A stretch of 64,000 nt of DNA, from NCBI GenBank assembly GCA_036386455.1, contig DASVVS010000173.1, forward strand, positions 1 to 64,000, given 5' to 3'. The notes below the pieces were generated by a model. It saw nothing but the letters and a program-made list of their open reading frames with translations, ran no database searches and was not told where the DNA came from. Below are positions 26,054-34,362 of the stretch, piece by piece. Every line of letters begins with the position of its first letter. The first letter of the stretch is position 1. A program made the position numbers and the translations under genes. This DNA is from AC-37 sp036386455. GTDB lineage: Bacteria; Actinomycetota; Thermoleophilia; Solirubrobacterales; Thermoleophilaceae.

Positions 26054-27343
26054 CTACTGGTAGAGCACGATCGAGACGCGCCTGGCATCGAACAGCGGCT
26101 CGTCGTCGCCGCCACCCGCGCCCTCCTCGCGGATCGCGACGATCGAGACGCTCAGCTCGCCCGCGCCGAGCGCCTTGCGCAGCGCCTCGGTCATCTGAAC
26201 GCGCTTCTTCAGGCGGATCGCCGGGGGCAGCGGGCGCCGGTCGAAGCGGCGCCGCTCGTCGGGCACGTCGCAGTGGCCCTCGCCGCCGAAGCAGCCCCCG
26301 TGGGCGAACACGTGGAACGAGCCCGCGTACGAGCCGTCGTCGTAACCGGTGCCGGCGTCGGCGTCGGGCCGGTTGAGGTAGACGCGGCCCTCGAACGACG
26401 ACCCGCGCTGGTTGATGCCGCCGATCTCGAGATCGGCCCGCATGAACGGGACGTCGGCGAGCGAGGCGACGTCGGCCGGCGCGGTCACGACCCGGTCGTC
26501 CTCGGTTTGGCCGACCGGCTCGAGCAGCACCTCGGCGCCGGCGTACTCGTAGCCGAGCGCGTTTGCGTTGAGCGTGTCGGAGACGGTCATGTTGAACGGC
26601 TCGAGCACCGTGCCGAGCTGGCTGCTGACCGGCAGAGCCGGGAAGCGGTTCTCCTGCTGCCAGAGCCACCAGACGCGATCCACCATGCAGTGGTGCGCCC
26701 AGAACAGCGGATCGAACGCGGCGTAGGCGACGTCGCCCATCGTGCCGCTCGTCCAGACGTGCACCTGGTCGTGGACACCCTCGAGGTCGTCGTTGAACGA
26801 CGCGAAGCTCGGCTGCGCGTAGGTCTGCGCCAGCCGCTCGAAGGTCGGCAGCTGCCGCCCGCCGGCGCCGGGGTTGCGGAAGGTCTCGTCCACCACCGGG
26901 CGCCCCTCGCGCCGGTCGGCCTCGGTGACGAGCGTCCTGGTGGAGAACAGCGTGTTCGGCCGCCCGCCGGCCTCCGGGACGTCGAACGCCTCGGGCACGC
27001 GCGGGGTCTGGGTCCAGTCCCACCACGGGATCGTCACGCCCGGGACCACGTCCTGGAGCGCCTGCTCGAAGCGGTACAGGTAGGCGCGGTGCCAGGGGAG
27101 GAACAGCCGGTCCGGCAGGTGGTGCGGACAGTCCCAGTCGGGCACGCCGTGACTCGCGGCGTGCGCGAAGAAGCCGCGCCGGTCGCTGCGCACCTCCTCG
27201 CTGATCTGCTTCATCCCCTCGAGCGCCCTGCGGAAAGCGGCGATCTCCTCGTCGCTCATGAGGTCGATGTTCTTGCGGTGGAGCAGGTCGTCCCGCTCCT
27301 GCCGCGCGAGGTTGGCCCGGTCCTCGGGCGTGCCGTTGCTCAT
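26054..27343 (-). CDS. Tyrosinase / polyphenol oxidase (type 3 copper)
   Basis: A 429-residue copper oxidase that hydroxylates monophenols or oxidises diphenols to quinones. The CuA site has FFAHAASHG and HHLPDRLFLPWHRAYLYRFEQ (residues about 60-95). The CuB site has HDQVHVW and DPLFWAHHCMVDRVWWLWQ (about 190-230). A beta-rich C-terminal domain (about 255-429), like that of plant and bacterial polyphenol oxidases, follows. There is no signal or Tat peptide, so either it stays inside or needs a carrier protein; no caddie-like gene is next to it. The ATG at 27343 has GGGAG upstream. A pair of direct repeats lies just upstream (27399-27435) and could be a regulator site. Confidence 0.93.
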   Translation of the reverse strand: MSNGTPEDRANLARQERDDLLHRKNIDLMSDEEIAAFRRALEGMKQISEEVRSDRRGFFAHAASHGVPDWDCPHHLPDRLFLPWHRAYLYRFEQALQDVVPGVTIPWWDWTQTPRVPEAFDVPEAGGRPNTLFSTRTLVTEADRREGRPVVDETFRNPGAGGRQLPTFERLAQTYAQPSFASFNDDLEGVHDQVHVWTSGTMGDVAYAAFDPLFWAHHCMVDRVWWLWQQENRFPALPVSSQLGTVLEPFNMTVSDTLNANALGYEYAGAEVLLEPVGQTEDDRVVTAPADVASLADVPFMRADLEIGGINQRGSSFEGRVYLNRPDADAGTGYDDGSYAGSFHVFAHGGCFGGEGHCDVPDERRRFDRRPLPPAIRLKKRVQMTEALRKALGAGELSVSIVAIREEGAGGGDDEPLFDARRVSIVLYQ

Positions 27344-27398
27344 GCTGCGCTCCCGCGTCGGTGAGGTCGGGCGACCCTAACCGCGCGCCGGCGCGCTG

Positions 27399-27435
27399 GC
27401 AATACCCCGGAACCGGGGCAATACCCCGGACCGGG
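27399..27435. repeat. Two direct repeats with internal palindromes upstream of the tyrosinase gene
   Basis: GCAATACCCCGGAACCGGG (27399-27417) is followed head to tail by an 18-bp copy lacking one A (27418-27435). Each copy contains a palindrome (CCCCGG-AA-CCGGGG in the first). The 19-bp period is close to two helical turns, which fits two bound regulator dimers. They lie 56-92 bp before the tyrosinase ATG and 23 bp after the TauE stop, so a terminator role for TauE is the main alternative. Confidence 0.55.
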
Positions 27436-27457
27436 CTTTCGGGCGCGGCGGCTCGGC

Positions 27458-28384
27458 CTAGCGCTCGGGCGCGGGCACCGGCGGCGCGACCTTCAGCGCT
27501 CGCGCCGCCTCGCGCCGGGTGCGCAGCCAGCGCAGCAGCGGCGGCCCGCCGACCAGGAACGCGATGACGAGCGGTGCGCCCGCGATCGCCGGTGCAGGGA
27601 TCGGCGCGCCCGCCTTGCTGAGCAGCCCGAGCCCGCCGCCGATCAGCACCACGCCGAGCACGGTGCGAAGGGTCCCGACCGGAACGAGCGACGACCAGTG
27701 GCTGCCGAGCCAGACGCCGGGGATCGACCCGATCAGGATCGTGCCCGCCAGCGCGAAGTCGACGTTCCCGGCGACCACGTGGGCGATCGCCGCGGCCCAG
27801 AGGAGGATCGCCGCATGGAACACGTCGGTCCCGACCACCTGTCGCGGCGCGAGACGGAAGAGCATGATCAGCCCGACCGCGATCAGCGAGCCGCTGCCCG
27901 CCGAGGTCACGCCGAGCACGAAGCCGACGAGCACGCCGAGCGCCACGGCGGTGACCTTGTGCCGGCGCTCGAGCTCCAGGTGCTCGCGCTCGGAGAAGTT
28001 CCGTACGAGCAGGGCGCGCGCCAGCACGGCGGCACCCGTGAAGAGCAGCGCACCCGCCAGGACCGTGAGCAGCAGGTCGTCGAACGAGCGCCCGGCCGCA
28101 CGCTCCAAGGCGTTCAGCACGTACACGCCGCCGACCGCGGCCGGCACGGAGCCGAACGCCATCCACGTGGACAGCGACGAGTTGACGGTCTTCTGGCGGA
28201 AGTGCCGCCAGCCGCCCACCGTCTTGGTGACCGCGCCGTAGGCGAGGTCGGTGCCGATCGCGGTGATCGGCTTGAACCCGAAGACCAGGATCAGCACCGG
28301 GGTCATCAGCGACCCGCCACCGATGCCCGTCATCCCGACCAAGATGCCGACGCCCAGCCCGAAGACGATGATGAGCGGGTCCAT
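27458..28384 (-). CDS. TauE/SafE-family sulfite/sulfur anion exporter
   Basis: A 308-residue membrane protein with about eight hydrophobic segments. The two inverted halves have the family glycine motifs: GVGILVGMTGIGGGSLMTPV near residue 11 and GFVLGVTSAGSGSLIAVG near residue 155. Members export sulfite, sulfoacetate or similar anions. Here it is the last gene of the sulfate reduction cluster, 10 bp after sat, so it may take up sulfate or vent excess sulfite. The direction of transport is not shown by the sequence. GGGAG lies 6 nt before the ATG. Confidence 0.9.
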   Translation of the reverse strand: MDPLIIVFGLGVGILVGMTGIGGGSLMTPVLILVFGFKPITAIGTDLAYGAVTKTVGGWRHFRQKTVNSSLSTWMAFGSVPAAVGGVYVLNALERAAGRSFDDLLLTVLAGALLFTGAAVLARALLVRNFSEREHLELERRHKVTAVALGVLVGFVLGVTSAGSGSLIAVGLIMLFRLAPRQVVGTDVFHAAILLWAAAIAHVVAGNVDFALAGTILIGSIPGVWLGSHWSSLVPVGTLRTVLGVVLIGGGLGLLSKAGAPIPAPAIAGAPLVIAFLVGGPPLLRWLRTRREAARALKVAPPVPAPER

Positions 28385-28394
28385 CAGGGACTCC

Positions 28395-29462
28395 CTACGC
28401 CGGGGCGGGCTCCCCCGCGTACGCCTCGATCAGCACGTCGGCGACCTCCGGCCGCGAGAACTCCTCCGGCGGCCGCTCGCCGCGGCCGAGCATCTCGCGC
28501 ACCTTCGTGCCCGACAGGAACACGCGGTCCTCGGGGCCGGACGGCGAGGTCTTGGCCGTGGCCATGCCGCCGGTCAGCTTGCACCAGAACGAGTGCTCGA
28601 ACTTGAGCGGCTCGATGCCCAGCTCGCCGGGCTCGAACTCGTCGAAGACGTGCTGGGCGTCGTAGGTGCCGTAGTAGTCCCCCACGCCCGCGTGGTCGCG
28701 GCCCACGATGAAGTGGGTGCAGCCGTAGTTCTTGCGCACGAGCGCGTGGAAGATCGCCTCGCGCGGGCCGGCGTAGCGCATCGCCGCGGGGTTCACGCCC
28801 AGCAGCACGCGCTCGCGCACGTAGTAGTGCTCGAGCAGCACCTCGTAGCAGCGCATGCGCGTGTCGGCGGGGATGTCGTCGTCCTTCGTCTCGCCCACGA
28901 TCGGGTGGATGAAGAGGCCGTCGACGATCTCGAGCGCCGACTTGGTGATGTACTCGTGCGCGCGGTGGATCGGGTTGCGGGTCTGGAAGCCGACCACGGT
29001 CTTCCAGCCGCGCTCGGCGAACGTGCGCCGCGTCTCCTCGGGCGTGAGCAGGTACGGCGAGACCGCGTCGATGTGCCCCGGCAGCGCCTTCGCGTCGATC
29101 GGCCCGGCGATCGTGCGCGAGCCCTCGCGGTGCAGCGCGGCCACGCCCGGGTGCGCCTCGTCGGTCGTGCGGTAGACCTGCTGGGCCTCGCGCGCGAGGT
29201 CGCGCTCGTAGACCTCCTCGACCGTGATCGTGCCGAGCTCGGTGCCCTCGCTGCCGACCAGCGTGAGCGTCTCGCCCACCTCGCCGGCGCCGGTGGCGAG
29301 CGTGATCGGGATCGGCCACGGCTGCCCGTCCGGGAGCCGCATCCCCTCCGTGACGCTCTCCCACTCCGCCTGGCCCTGGAAGCCGGTCAGCGGCGCGAAG
29401 CCGCCGTTCGCGAGCAGCTCGAAGTCGGCCGTCTGGCGGGCGGTCAGCTCGAGGCGGCTCAC
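28395..29462 (-). CDS. sat: Sulfate adenylyltransferase (ATP sulfurylase)
   Basis: A 355-residue single-chain enzyme that activates sulfate with ATP to APS. The nucleotide site motif QTRNPIHRAHEY is at about residues 158-169 and the second conserved motif VGRDHAGVGDYYG at about 247-259. It belongs to the homo-oligomeric Sat type, not the CysDN GTPase type. There is no fused APS kinase; that enzyme is the separate gene just upstream. The GTG start overlaps the cysC stop as GTGA. Length is a little short of the usual 380-400 residues because of a compact N-terminus. Confidence 0.96.
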   Translation of the reverse strand: MSRLELTARQTADFELLANGGFAPLTGFQGQAEWESVTEGMRLPDGQPWPIPITLATGAGEVGETLTLVGSEGTELGTITVEEVYERDLAREAQQVYRTTDEAHPGVAALHREGSRTIAGPIDAKALPGHIDAVSPYLLTPEETRRTFAERGWKTVVGFQTRNPIHRAHEYITKSALEIVDGLFIHPIVGETKDDDIPADTRMRCYEVLLEHYYVRERVLLGVNPAAMRYAGPREAIFHALVRKNYGCTHFIVGRDHAGVGDYYGTYDAQHVFDEFEPGELGIEPLKFEHSFWCKLTGGMATAKTSPSGPEDRVFLSGTKVREMLGRGERPPEEFSRPEVADVLIEAYAGEPAPA

Positions 29463-29992
29463 GCCGGCACCCCGAGGCGCTCCTCGACGTACGCGAGCAC
29501 CTTGCCCGCCGACTCCTCGGGCGTCTCGTTCTCGGTGTCGAGCGTGATCTCCGGCGCCGAGGGCGGCTCGTACGGGTCGGACACGCCCGTGAACTCCTTG
29601 ATCTCGCCCTTGAAGGCCTTCTCGTAGAGGCCCTTCACGTCACGCCGCGCGCACTCCTCGACCGACGCCTTGACGTAGATCTCCACGAAGCGCTCGCCCA
29701 TCTTGCCGCGCGCCTCGTCGCGGATCTCGCGGTACGGCGAGATCGCGGCGGTGATCGCCACCACGCCGTTGCGCGAGAGCAGGTCGGCCACGAACGCGAT
29801 CCGGCGGACGTTGGTGTCGCGGTCCTCCTTCGAGAACCCGAGCCCCTTCGACAGGTTGGTGCGCACCACGTCGCCGTCGAGGACCTCCACGCGCGTGCCG
29901 CGCTCGGCCAGCTGGTGCTCGACGATCTGCGCGATCGTCGACTTGCCCGCGCCGGACAGGCCGGTGAACCACAGTGTCAGTCCTTCGCTCAT
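29459..29992 (-). CDS. cysC: Adenylylsulfate (APS) kinase
   Basis: A 177-residue kinase that phosphorylates APS to PAPS. The P-loop is GLSGAGKST (residues 10-18); DGDVVRTNL and the DRDTNVRRIAFVA helix bind the adenylyl part, and FVEIYVKASVEECARRD is the lid region. GGAGG lies 5 nt before the ATG. Because the neighbouring reductase looks like the iron-sulfur APS reductase, PAPS made here may serve sulfation and not the reduction route; that is inference. Confidence 0.96.
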   Translation of the reverse strand: MSEGLTLWFTGLSGAGKSTIAQIVEHQLAERGTRVEVLDGDVVRTNLSKGLGFSKEDRDTNVRRIAFVADLLSRNGVVAITAAISPYREIRDEARGKMGERFVEIYVKASVEECARRDVKGLYEKAFKGEIKEFTGVSDPYEPPSAPEITLDTENETPEESAGKVLAYVEERLGVPA

Positions 29993-30008
29993 AGATCCTC
30001 CGTAGGGG

Positions 30009-30650
30009 TTAGGCGTGCAGGCCGCACTCGGTCTTGTCGCTGCCGGCCCAGCGGCCGTCGCGGCCGCTGCCGGGCAGCGTGCAGGGCGTGCAGCCGATCG
30101 AGTCGTAGCCCTGGTCGTGCAGCGGGTTGTAGGGCACGTCGTGCTCGGCGATGTAGCGCCACACGTCGCGCTCGCTCCAATCCGCGAGCGGGGCGAACTT
30201 CCAGAGCTCGTTGCGCTCGTCCCAGTGGACCTTGGCGGTGTTCGCGCGCTCGGGCGAGTGCTCGCGCCGAAGCCCGGTCACCCAGCCCTCGGCGTCGCCC
30301 AGGGCGCGCCGCAGCGCCGCGACCTTGAAGTCGCCGCAGCAGCGCTCGCCGCCCGTCCACGGGAGCCCGTCGGGCGCCGAGGCGTCGAAGACCTCGATCT
30401 CGATCCCGTAGCGCTCCTCGATCGCGCGGCGGGTGGCGTGGGTCTCCTCGAACAGCACGCCGGTGTCGATCGTGACGAAGCGGGCCTCCGGCTCGACCCT
30501 CAGCATCAGGTCGACGATCACCGAGGACTCCTTCTGGAACGACGAGGCGACCACCAGCCGCGGGTGGTACTGCTCCACGGCGTAGCGGAGCACGCCCTCC
30601 GCGGAGCTCGCCTCGAGATCCGGTGCGGCGGCGACCGTCAAACCGCGCAC
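30009..30650 (-). CDS. cysH: Phosphoadenylyl/adenylylsulfate reductase, iron-sulfur type
   Basis: A protein of about 213 residues that reduces APS (or PAPS) to sulfite. The PP-loop-like core carries VVASSFQKESSVI and VTIDTGVLFEET. Two cysteine pairs, ERCCGDFK near residue 103 and CTPC near residue 189, are the [4Fe-4S] ligands that mark the APS-reducing type, and the catalytic Cys is in the C-terminal ECGLHA. The start is uncertain: GTG at 30650 overlaps the sulfite reductase stop by 13 bp, and TTG at 30641 would overlap it as TTGA. It sits between sulfite reductase and cysC in one operon. Confidence 0.94.
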   Translation of the reverse strand: MRGLTVAAAPDLEASSAEGVLRYAVEQYHPRLVVASSFQKESSVIVDLMLRVEPEARFVTIDTGVLFEETHATRRAIEERYGIEIEVFDASAPDGLPWTGGERCCGDFKVAALRRALGDAEGWVTGLRREHSPERANTAKVHWDERNELWKFAPLADWSERDVWRYIAEHDVPYNPLHDQGYDSIGCTPCTLPGSGRDGRWAGSDKTECGLHA

Positions 30651-32464
30651 TCGCCCTCGCCGCGGATCACCTGGTACGGCTCGTGCCGGCTCCAGTCGAT
30701 GAAGTGCTGGATGTTCTCGACGTTGAACTCGACCGGCAGCGAGAGCTCCTTCGCCTCCTCGGCGAACGGCTCGGTGCCGACGCGATCCACGAACGCGTTG
30801 AACTCCTCGCCCTCGTTGCGCTCGCGCTCGTACAGGCGGATCCAGCGCTCGACGGCGTCGGGCACGCGCTTGGCCGGCAGGCGCACCTTCACGCGCTGGC
30901 CGTAGGCGACCTCGCCGCCGTCGTAGCGGCCGCCGACGTGGGCGATGTAGGCGGGCACCTGGTGACCGCCCATCTTCATCGAGGCGCCGTAGAAGCCGAT
31001 CGTGCCGAGGTGGTGCTGGCCGCAGCCGTTCGGGCAGCCGGACATCTTGATGTGGATCCGCTTGGTGAGCGGGTCCTCGATGCCCATCCCCTCGACCCGC
31101 TCCATGATGGCCCGGTTGAGGCCCATCGAGCTGGTGATGCCCATCTTGCAGCTGTCGGTGCCCGGGCAGCTCAGCACGTCGGTGACCTCGTCGGCGCCGG
31201 CCTCGCCCAGACCGAGCTCGGCCAGTCGCTGCCAGACGTCGTAGACCGCCTCCTCGCGGACCCAGCGGAGCACGAGGTTCTGGTGGATCGTCGTGCGCGC
31301 GTAGCCGCCGCAGTGGTCGCGCATGATCTGCGCGAGCCCGCGGAACTGCTCGGGCGTGAGGTCGCCGCGGATGACGCGCACCTCGACCGTCGAGAAGCCG
31401 TCCTGGCGCTGCGGCCTGACGTTCGACGCGACGAAGCGGTCGAACTCGGTGCGGTCGCCGTTCGGGCTCGACACGACGGACGGCGGCAGCGGGGCGTTCG
31501 CCTCCTCGTCGTGCTGGTAGAGCAGCAGCGTGGGGTCGAAGTTCCGCTCGCGGACCCACTCGCCCTGGAGCTCCTCCTCGACCTGCGCCCGGAACTCGTC
31601 GATCCCGATCTTGTCGACCAGGAACTTGAGCCGCGCGCGCTGGCGGTTGGCCCGCAGCCAGTCCTGGCGGTCGAAGATGCGCAGGACCGCCTCGGAGACC
31701 TTCAGGTAGTCGCCGTTCTCGACCTCGACGAAGTCGAACAGCGTGCTGCCGACGCGGGCCATGATCGACGTGCCGCCGCCGGTGCGGACCTCCACGCCCT
31801 TGACCTCGCGGCCGTCGATCTCGCGCACCCGCGGGACGAAGCCGAGGTCGTGGATCAGCGTGATCGCGCGGTCCTCGTCGTTGGACGTGAAGGCGACCTT
31901 GAACTTGCGCGGCAGGAGCTGGCAGATCTCGTTGCGCACGAAGTAGCGCACGAAGGCGCCGGCGTACGGGGTGATGTCGTAGAGCTCGTCGGTGACGCCG
32001 GCCCACGGGTCGCCGGTCACGTTGCGGACGGTGTTGCCGCAGGCCTCGCGGCTGGAGAGGCCGGCCTCGGACAGGAGCCGGATCGCCTTGGCCGCGTCGG
32101 GCAGCGGCACGTGGTGGTACTGGATGTTCTGGCGCGTGGTGATGTGGCCCTTCACCAGCGGCGTGTACTTCTCCGCCACGTCCGCGAACGCCTCCATCTG
32201 CTCCGGCGAGACGCCGCCGAAGGGCAGCTTCACGCGGATCATCTGCACGTTGGCCTGGCGCTGGCCGTAGACGCCCTGCTTCAGGCGGAAGCCGATGAAC
32301 TGGTCCTCGGCGATGTCGCCGCGCATGAAGCGGGCGGCCTCGGTGTCGAAGTCGTCGAATTCCTTCTCGAGGACCGGGATGACGTTGAACGGCACGTCAT
32401 CGACGACTTCGGGGTTCGTCAGCGACCCGGAGCGGCCGCGAGGCGGTGTGGCGGTCGGTTCCAT
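30638..32464 (-). CDS. sir: Assimilatory sulfite (or nitrite) reductase, ferredoxin-type haemoprotein
   Basis: A 608-residue siroheme/[4Fe-4S] enzyme. Two ferredoxin-like half domains alternate with the catalytic domains; KGHITTRQNIQYHHVPL (about 107-123) contacts the substrate. The cluster ligands are in LSCPGTDSCKMG (near 431) and MSGCPNGCGQHH (near 474). Family members reduce sulfite to sulfide or nitrite to ammonia; the sulfate cluster around it argues for sulfite. It needs siroheme, so siroheme synthesis must exist elsewhere. TACATT lies 6 nt before the ATG and a palindrome (32480-32495) lies just upstream. Confidence 0.94.
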   Translation of the reverse strand: MEPTATPPRGRSGSLTNPEVVDDVPFNVIPVLEKEFDDFDTEAARFMRGDIAEDQFIGFRLKQGVYGQRQANVQMIRVKLPFGGVSPEQMEAFADVAEKYTPLVKGHITTRQNIQYHHVPLPDAAKAIRLLSEAGLSSREACGNTVRNVTGDPWAGVTDELYDITPYAGAFVRYFVRNEICQLLPRKFKVAFTSNDEDRAITLIHDLGFVPRVREIDGREVKGVEVRTGGGTSIMARVGSTLFDFVEVENGDYLKVSEAVLRIFDRQDWLRANRQRARLKFLVDKIGIDEFRAQVEEELQGEWVRERNFDPTLLLYQHDEEANAPLPPSVVSSPNGDRTEFDRFVASNVRPQRQDGFSTVEVRVIRGDLTPEQFRGLAQIMRDHCGGYARTTIHQNLVLRWVREEAVYDVWQRLAELGLGEAGADEVTDVLSCPGTDSCKMGITSSMGLNRAIMERVEGMGIEDPLTKRIHIKMSGCPNGCGQHHLGTIGFYGASMKMGGHQVPAYIAHVGGRYDGGEVAYGQRVKVRLPAKRVPDAVERWIRLYERERNEGEEFNAFVDRVGTEPFAEEAKELSLPVEFNVENIQHFIDWSRHEPYQVIRGEGECAV

Positions 32465-32470
32465 CGAGCG

Positions 32471-32476
32471 AATGTA
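32471..32476 (-). promoter_or_regulatory. Putative leaderless -10 element of sir
   Basis: TACATT on the minus strand, 6 nt before the sir ATG. No -35 box fits at 16-18 bp, but an inverted repeat lies directly upstream, so an activator may take its place. Confidence 0.5.
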
Positions 32477-32479
32477 CCA

Positions 32480-32495
32480 AAACCCACAGGGGTTT
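32480..32495. promoter_or_regulatory. Palindromic site upstream of sir (possible operator or terminator)
   Basis: AAACCC-ACAG-GGGTTT is a perfect 6-bp inverted repeat in an AT-richer patch. It is 3 bp upstream of the sir -10 element, where an activator or repressor would bind. It could also be the end of the rhodanese transcript, since GGGTTTT follows on the minus strand. Confidence 0.45.
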
Positions 32496-32507
32496 CGGGT
32501 TATTTTC

Positions 32508-32870
32508 TCAGCGCGGAGGCAGGTTCTGCGCGGGGGCCACTTCGGCGCCCTCGGGCTCGAGCGGAAGGCCCGCGTCGGCCCAGGCGAGCAGGCCCCCGTC
32601 GATGCTGCGGGCGTCCCAGCCCGAGTTGCGCAGCGCCTCGGCCGCGACCTCGGAGCGGTTCCCGCCGCGGCAGTAGACGACGACCGGCTGCGAGCGGTCG
32701 AGCTGACCGACCTCTTCGTTCAGCCGCTCGAGCGGCAGGTGCGCCGCACCCTCGATGTGGCTGGCGGCGTGCTCCGCGGCGGTGCGGACGTCCACGGGCT
32801 GCGCTCCGCCATCGATCAGCTCACTCGCCTGGGCGGGCGGCACCTGGATCGTCGTCGCCTCGTCGGTCAT
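32508..32870 (-). CDS. Rhodanese-domain protein
   Basis: A 120-residue single rhodanese domain. The catalytic Cys, near residue 65, is in VVYCRGGNRSE, whose six-residue loop is of the sulfurtransferase size; DVRTAAEHAASHIEGAAHLP is the CH2A/B region. Such proteins carry sulfane sulfur as persulfide. As the first gene before sir it may handle reduced sulfur. The ATG has TACTCT 7 nt upstream; the longer frame to 33029 overlaps the divergent gene and is rejected. Confidence 0.9.
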   Translation of the reverse strand: MTDEATTIQVPPAQASELIDGGAQPVDVRTAAEHAASHIEGAAHLPLERLNEEVGQLDRSQPVVVYCRGGNRSEVAAEALRNSGWDARSIDGGLLAWADAGLPLEPEGAEVAPAQNLPPR

Positions 32871-32877
32871 CCGCGCC

Positions 32878-32883
32878 AGAGTA
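32878..32883 (-). promoter_or_regulatory. Putative leaderless -10 element of the rhodanese gene
   Basis: TACTCT on the minus strand, 7 nt before the ATG at 32870. Confidence 0.45.
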
Positions 32884-32916
32884 CAGCGACCGCCGAGCCC
32901 GTGGCAGAGTCCGAGT

Positions 32917-34362
32917 GTGCGCCACCGACGCGACCTGATCGTGCTCGCCGCGCTGCTCGCGGCCGGCGCGGGCCTGCGGCTGTGGCTCACGATCGAGTGG
33001 CGGCCGGGGTTCCTCGGCTTCCCGGACACCTACGGCTACGTCAGCAACTCGGTGCCGGAGGGCTACTTCGTCGACGGGCTGCGGCCGATCGGCTACCCGC
33101 TGTTCCTCGCGGGCGCGCGCGCGCTGTCGCCGGACCTGTCGGCGACGGTGCTGCTCCAGCACCTGCTCGGCCTCGGCGCCGGCCTGTGCGTCTACGTCGC
33201 GGGCCGCGCGTTCGGCCTCGGGCGCTGGGCGGCGCTGCTGCCCGCCGCGGTCATGCTGCTGCACGGCTCGGGGGTCTGGCTCGAGCACGGCCTGCTGACC
33301 GAGGGGCCGTTCTCGTTCTTCGTGTGCGCCACGCTCGTGCCGGTCGCGCTCGCGTCGCGTCCGGAACGCGAGCCCAGGACGCGGCTCGGGCTGGCCGGGC
33401 TCGCCGGCGTGCTCGGCGCGGCCGCGGTCAGCATCAGGCCCGTCTTCCTGCCGTGCCTCGCGCTGCTGGCCGTCTGGGCCGCGTGGGCGCTGCCCGGCGA
33501 GCTGCGCTCGCGGCTCGGCGCCGCCGCGGCGCTGGCGGCCGCCGGCGGCGTGCTGGTGGGCGCGAACCTCGTGTGGGCGCACGCCGAGACGGACGAGTGG
33601 TCGTTCGCGCGGCACGAGCGCTATGCCCTCTACGGGCGCATCGCTCAGTTCGCCGACTGCCGCGAGTTCGACCCGCCGGAGGGGACCGCGCACCTCTGCC
33701 CGACGACTCCAGAGCGCTGGCGCTGGGGCCCGCGCGCATATGTCTTCACCCCGGCCTCGCCGCTCGTCCGTGTCAACGCGCGCGGGGCGAACGTGCCGGC
33801 GGCGACACCGGGACAGGCCGCGGCGTTCAGCCGCGCGGCGATCCTGGGCCAGCCGCTCGACTATCTGCGGGTCGTGGGGCGCGACCTCGTCCGGCTCGTG
33901 GACCCGGACTTCCCGCTGAACCCGAACCCGGCCGTGACGAACAAGGGCTCGGGCGGCCAGCCGGGCCGCTACCTCTACAACCTCCCGGGGGTCACGACCG
34001 CCGAGGCCGAGCGCGCGAACCTGGGGATCGTCGCCGAGCTGTATGACACCGACGGCATCAAGCGCGGCGACCTCGGTGCGTTCCAGTCCTACGAGCGCGC
34101 GACGCGCCTGAACGGGATCAAGTGGCTCGTGCTGCTGGTCCTGGCCCTGGCGGCGCCGCCTCTGCTGCGCGGGCGCGAGCGGCGCGCGGCGCTGCTGCTC
34201 TCGGCCTACGCGCTCGTGCTGACCGTGTTCCCGGTCCTCTTCCACAGCTACGACTGGCGCTTCCAGGCGGTCGCGCTCGGGCCGCTGGCGATGGCGGCGG
34301 CGTTCGGAGCGGAGGCGGTGGCGGCGCGGGTGGCGCGGAGGCGTCAGGCGCCCCAGGGGTGA
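32917..34362 (+). CDS. Polytopic membrane glycosyltransferase-like protein (GT-C/ArnT-like)
   Basis: A 481-residue protein with about ten hydrophobic segments. The first extracytoplasmic loop holds an acidic motif (GFPDTYGYVSNSVPEG, about 28-43) like the DxD/DE of GT-C enzymes that move sugars from polyprenyl phosphates. A large soluble loop lies at about 230-370 (YALYGRIAQFADCREF to NLPGVTTAEAERANL). Donor and acceptor are unknown. The GTG at 32917 is chosen because it starts a typical short basic N-terminus (VRHRRDLIVLAALLA); the upstream frame is antisense to rhodanese. It overlaps the convergent epsilon-like gene by 19 bp. Confidence 0.75.
   Translation: MRHRRDLIVLAALLAAGAGLRLWLTIEWRPGFLGFPDTYGYVSNSVPEGYFVDGLRPIGYPLFLAGARALSPDLSATVLLQHLLGLGAGLCVYVAGRAFGLGRWAALLPAAVMLLHGSGVWLEHGLLTEGPFSFFVCATLVPVALASRPEREPRTRLGLAGLAGVLGAAAVSIRPVFLPCLALLAVWAAWALPGELRSRLGAAAALAAAGGVLVGANLVWAHAETDEWSFARHERYALYGRIAQFADCREFDPPEGTAHLCPTTPERWRWGPRAYVFTPASPLVRVNARGANVPAATPGQAAAFSRAAILGQPLDYLRVVGRDLVRLVDPDFPLNPNPAVTNKGSGGQPGRYLYNLPGVTTAEAERANLGIVAELYDTDGIKRGDLGAFQSYERATRLNGIKWLVLLVLALAAPPLLRGRERRAALLLSAYALVLTVFPVLFHSYDWRFQAVALGPLAMAAAFGAEAVAARVARRRQAPQG

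Noticed and set aside
32508..33029. Extended rhodanese start at 33029
   Set aside because: The extra 53 residues are antisense to the membrane transferase; the ATG at 32870 begins a standard single rhodanese domain.
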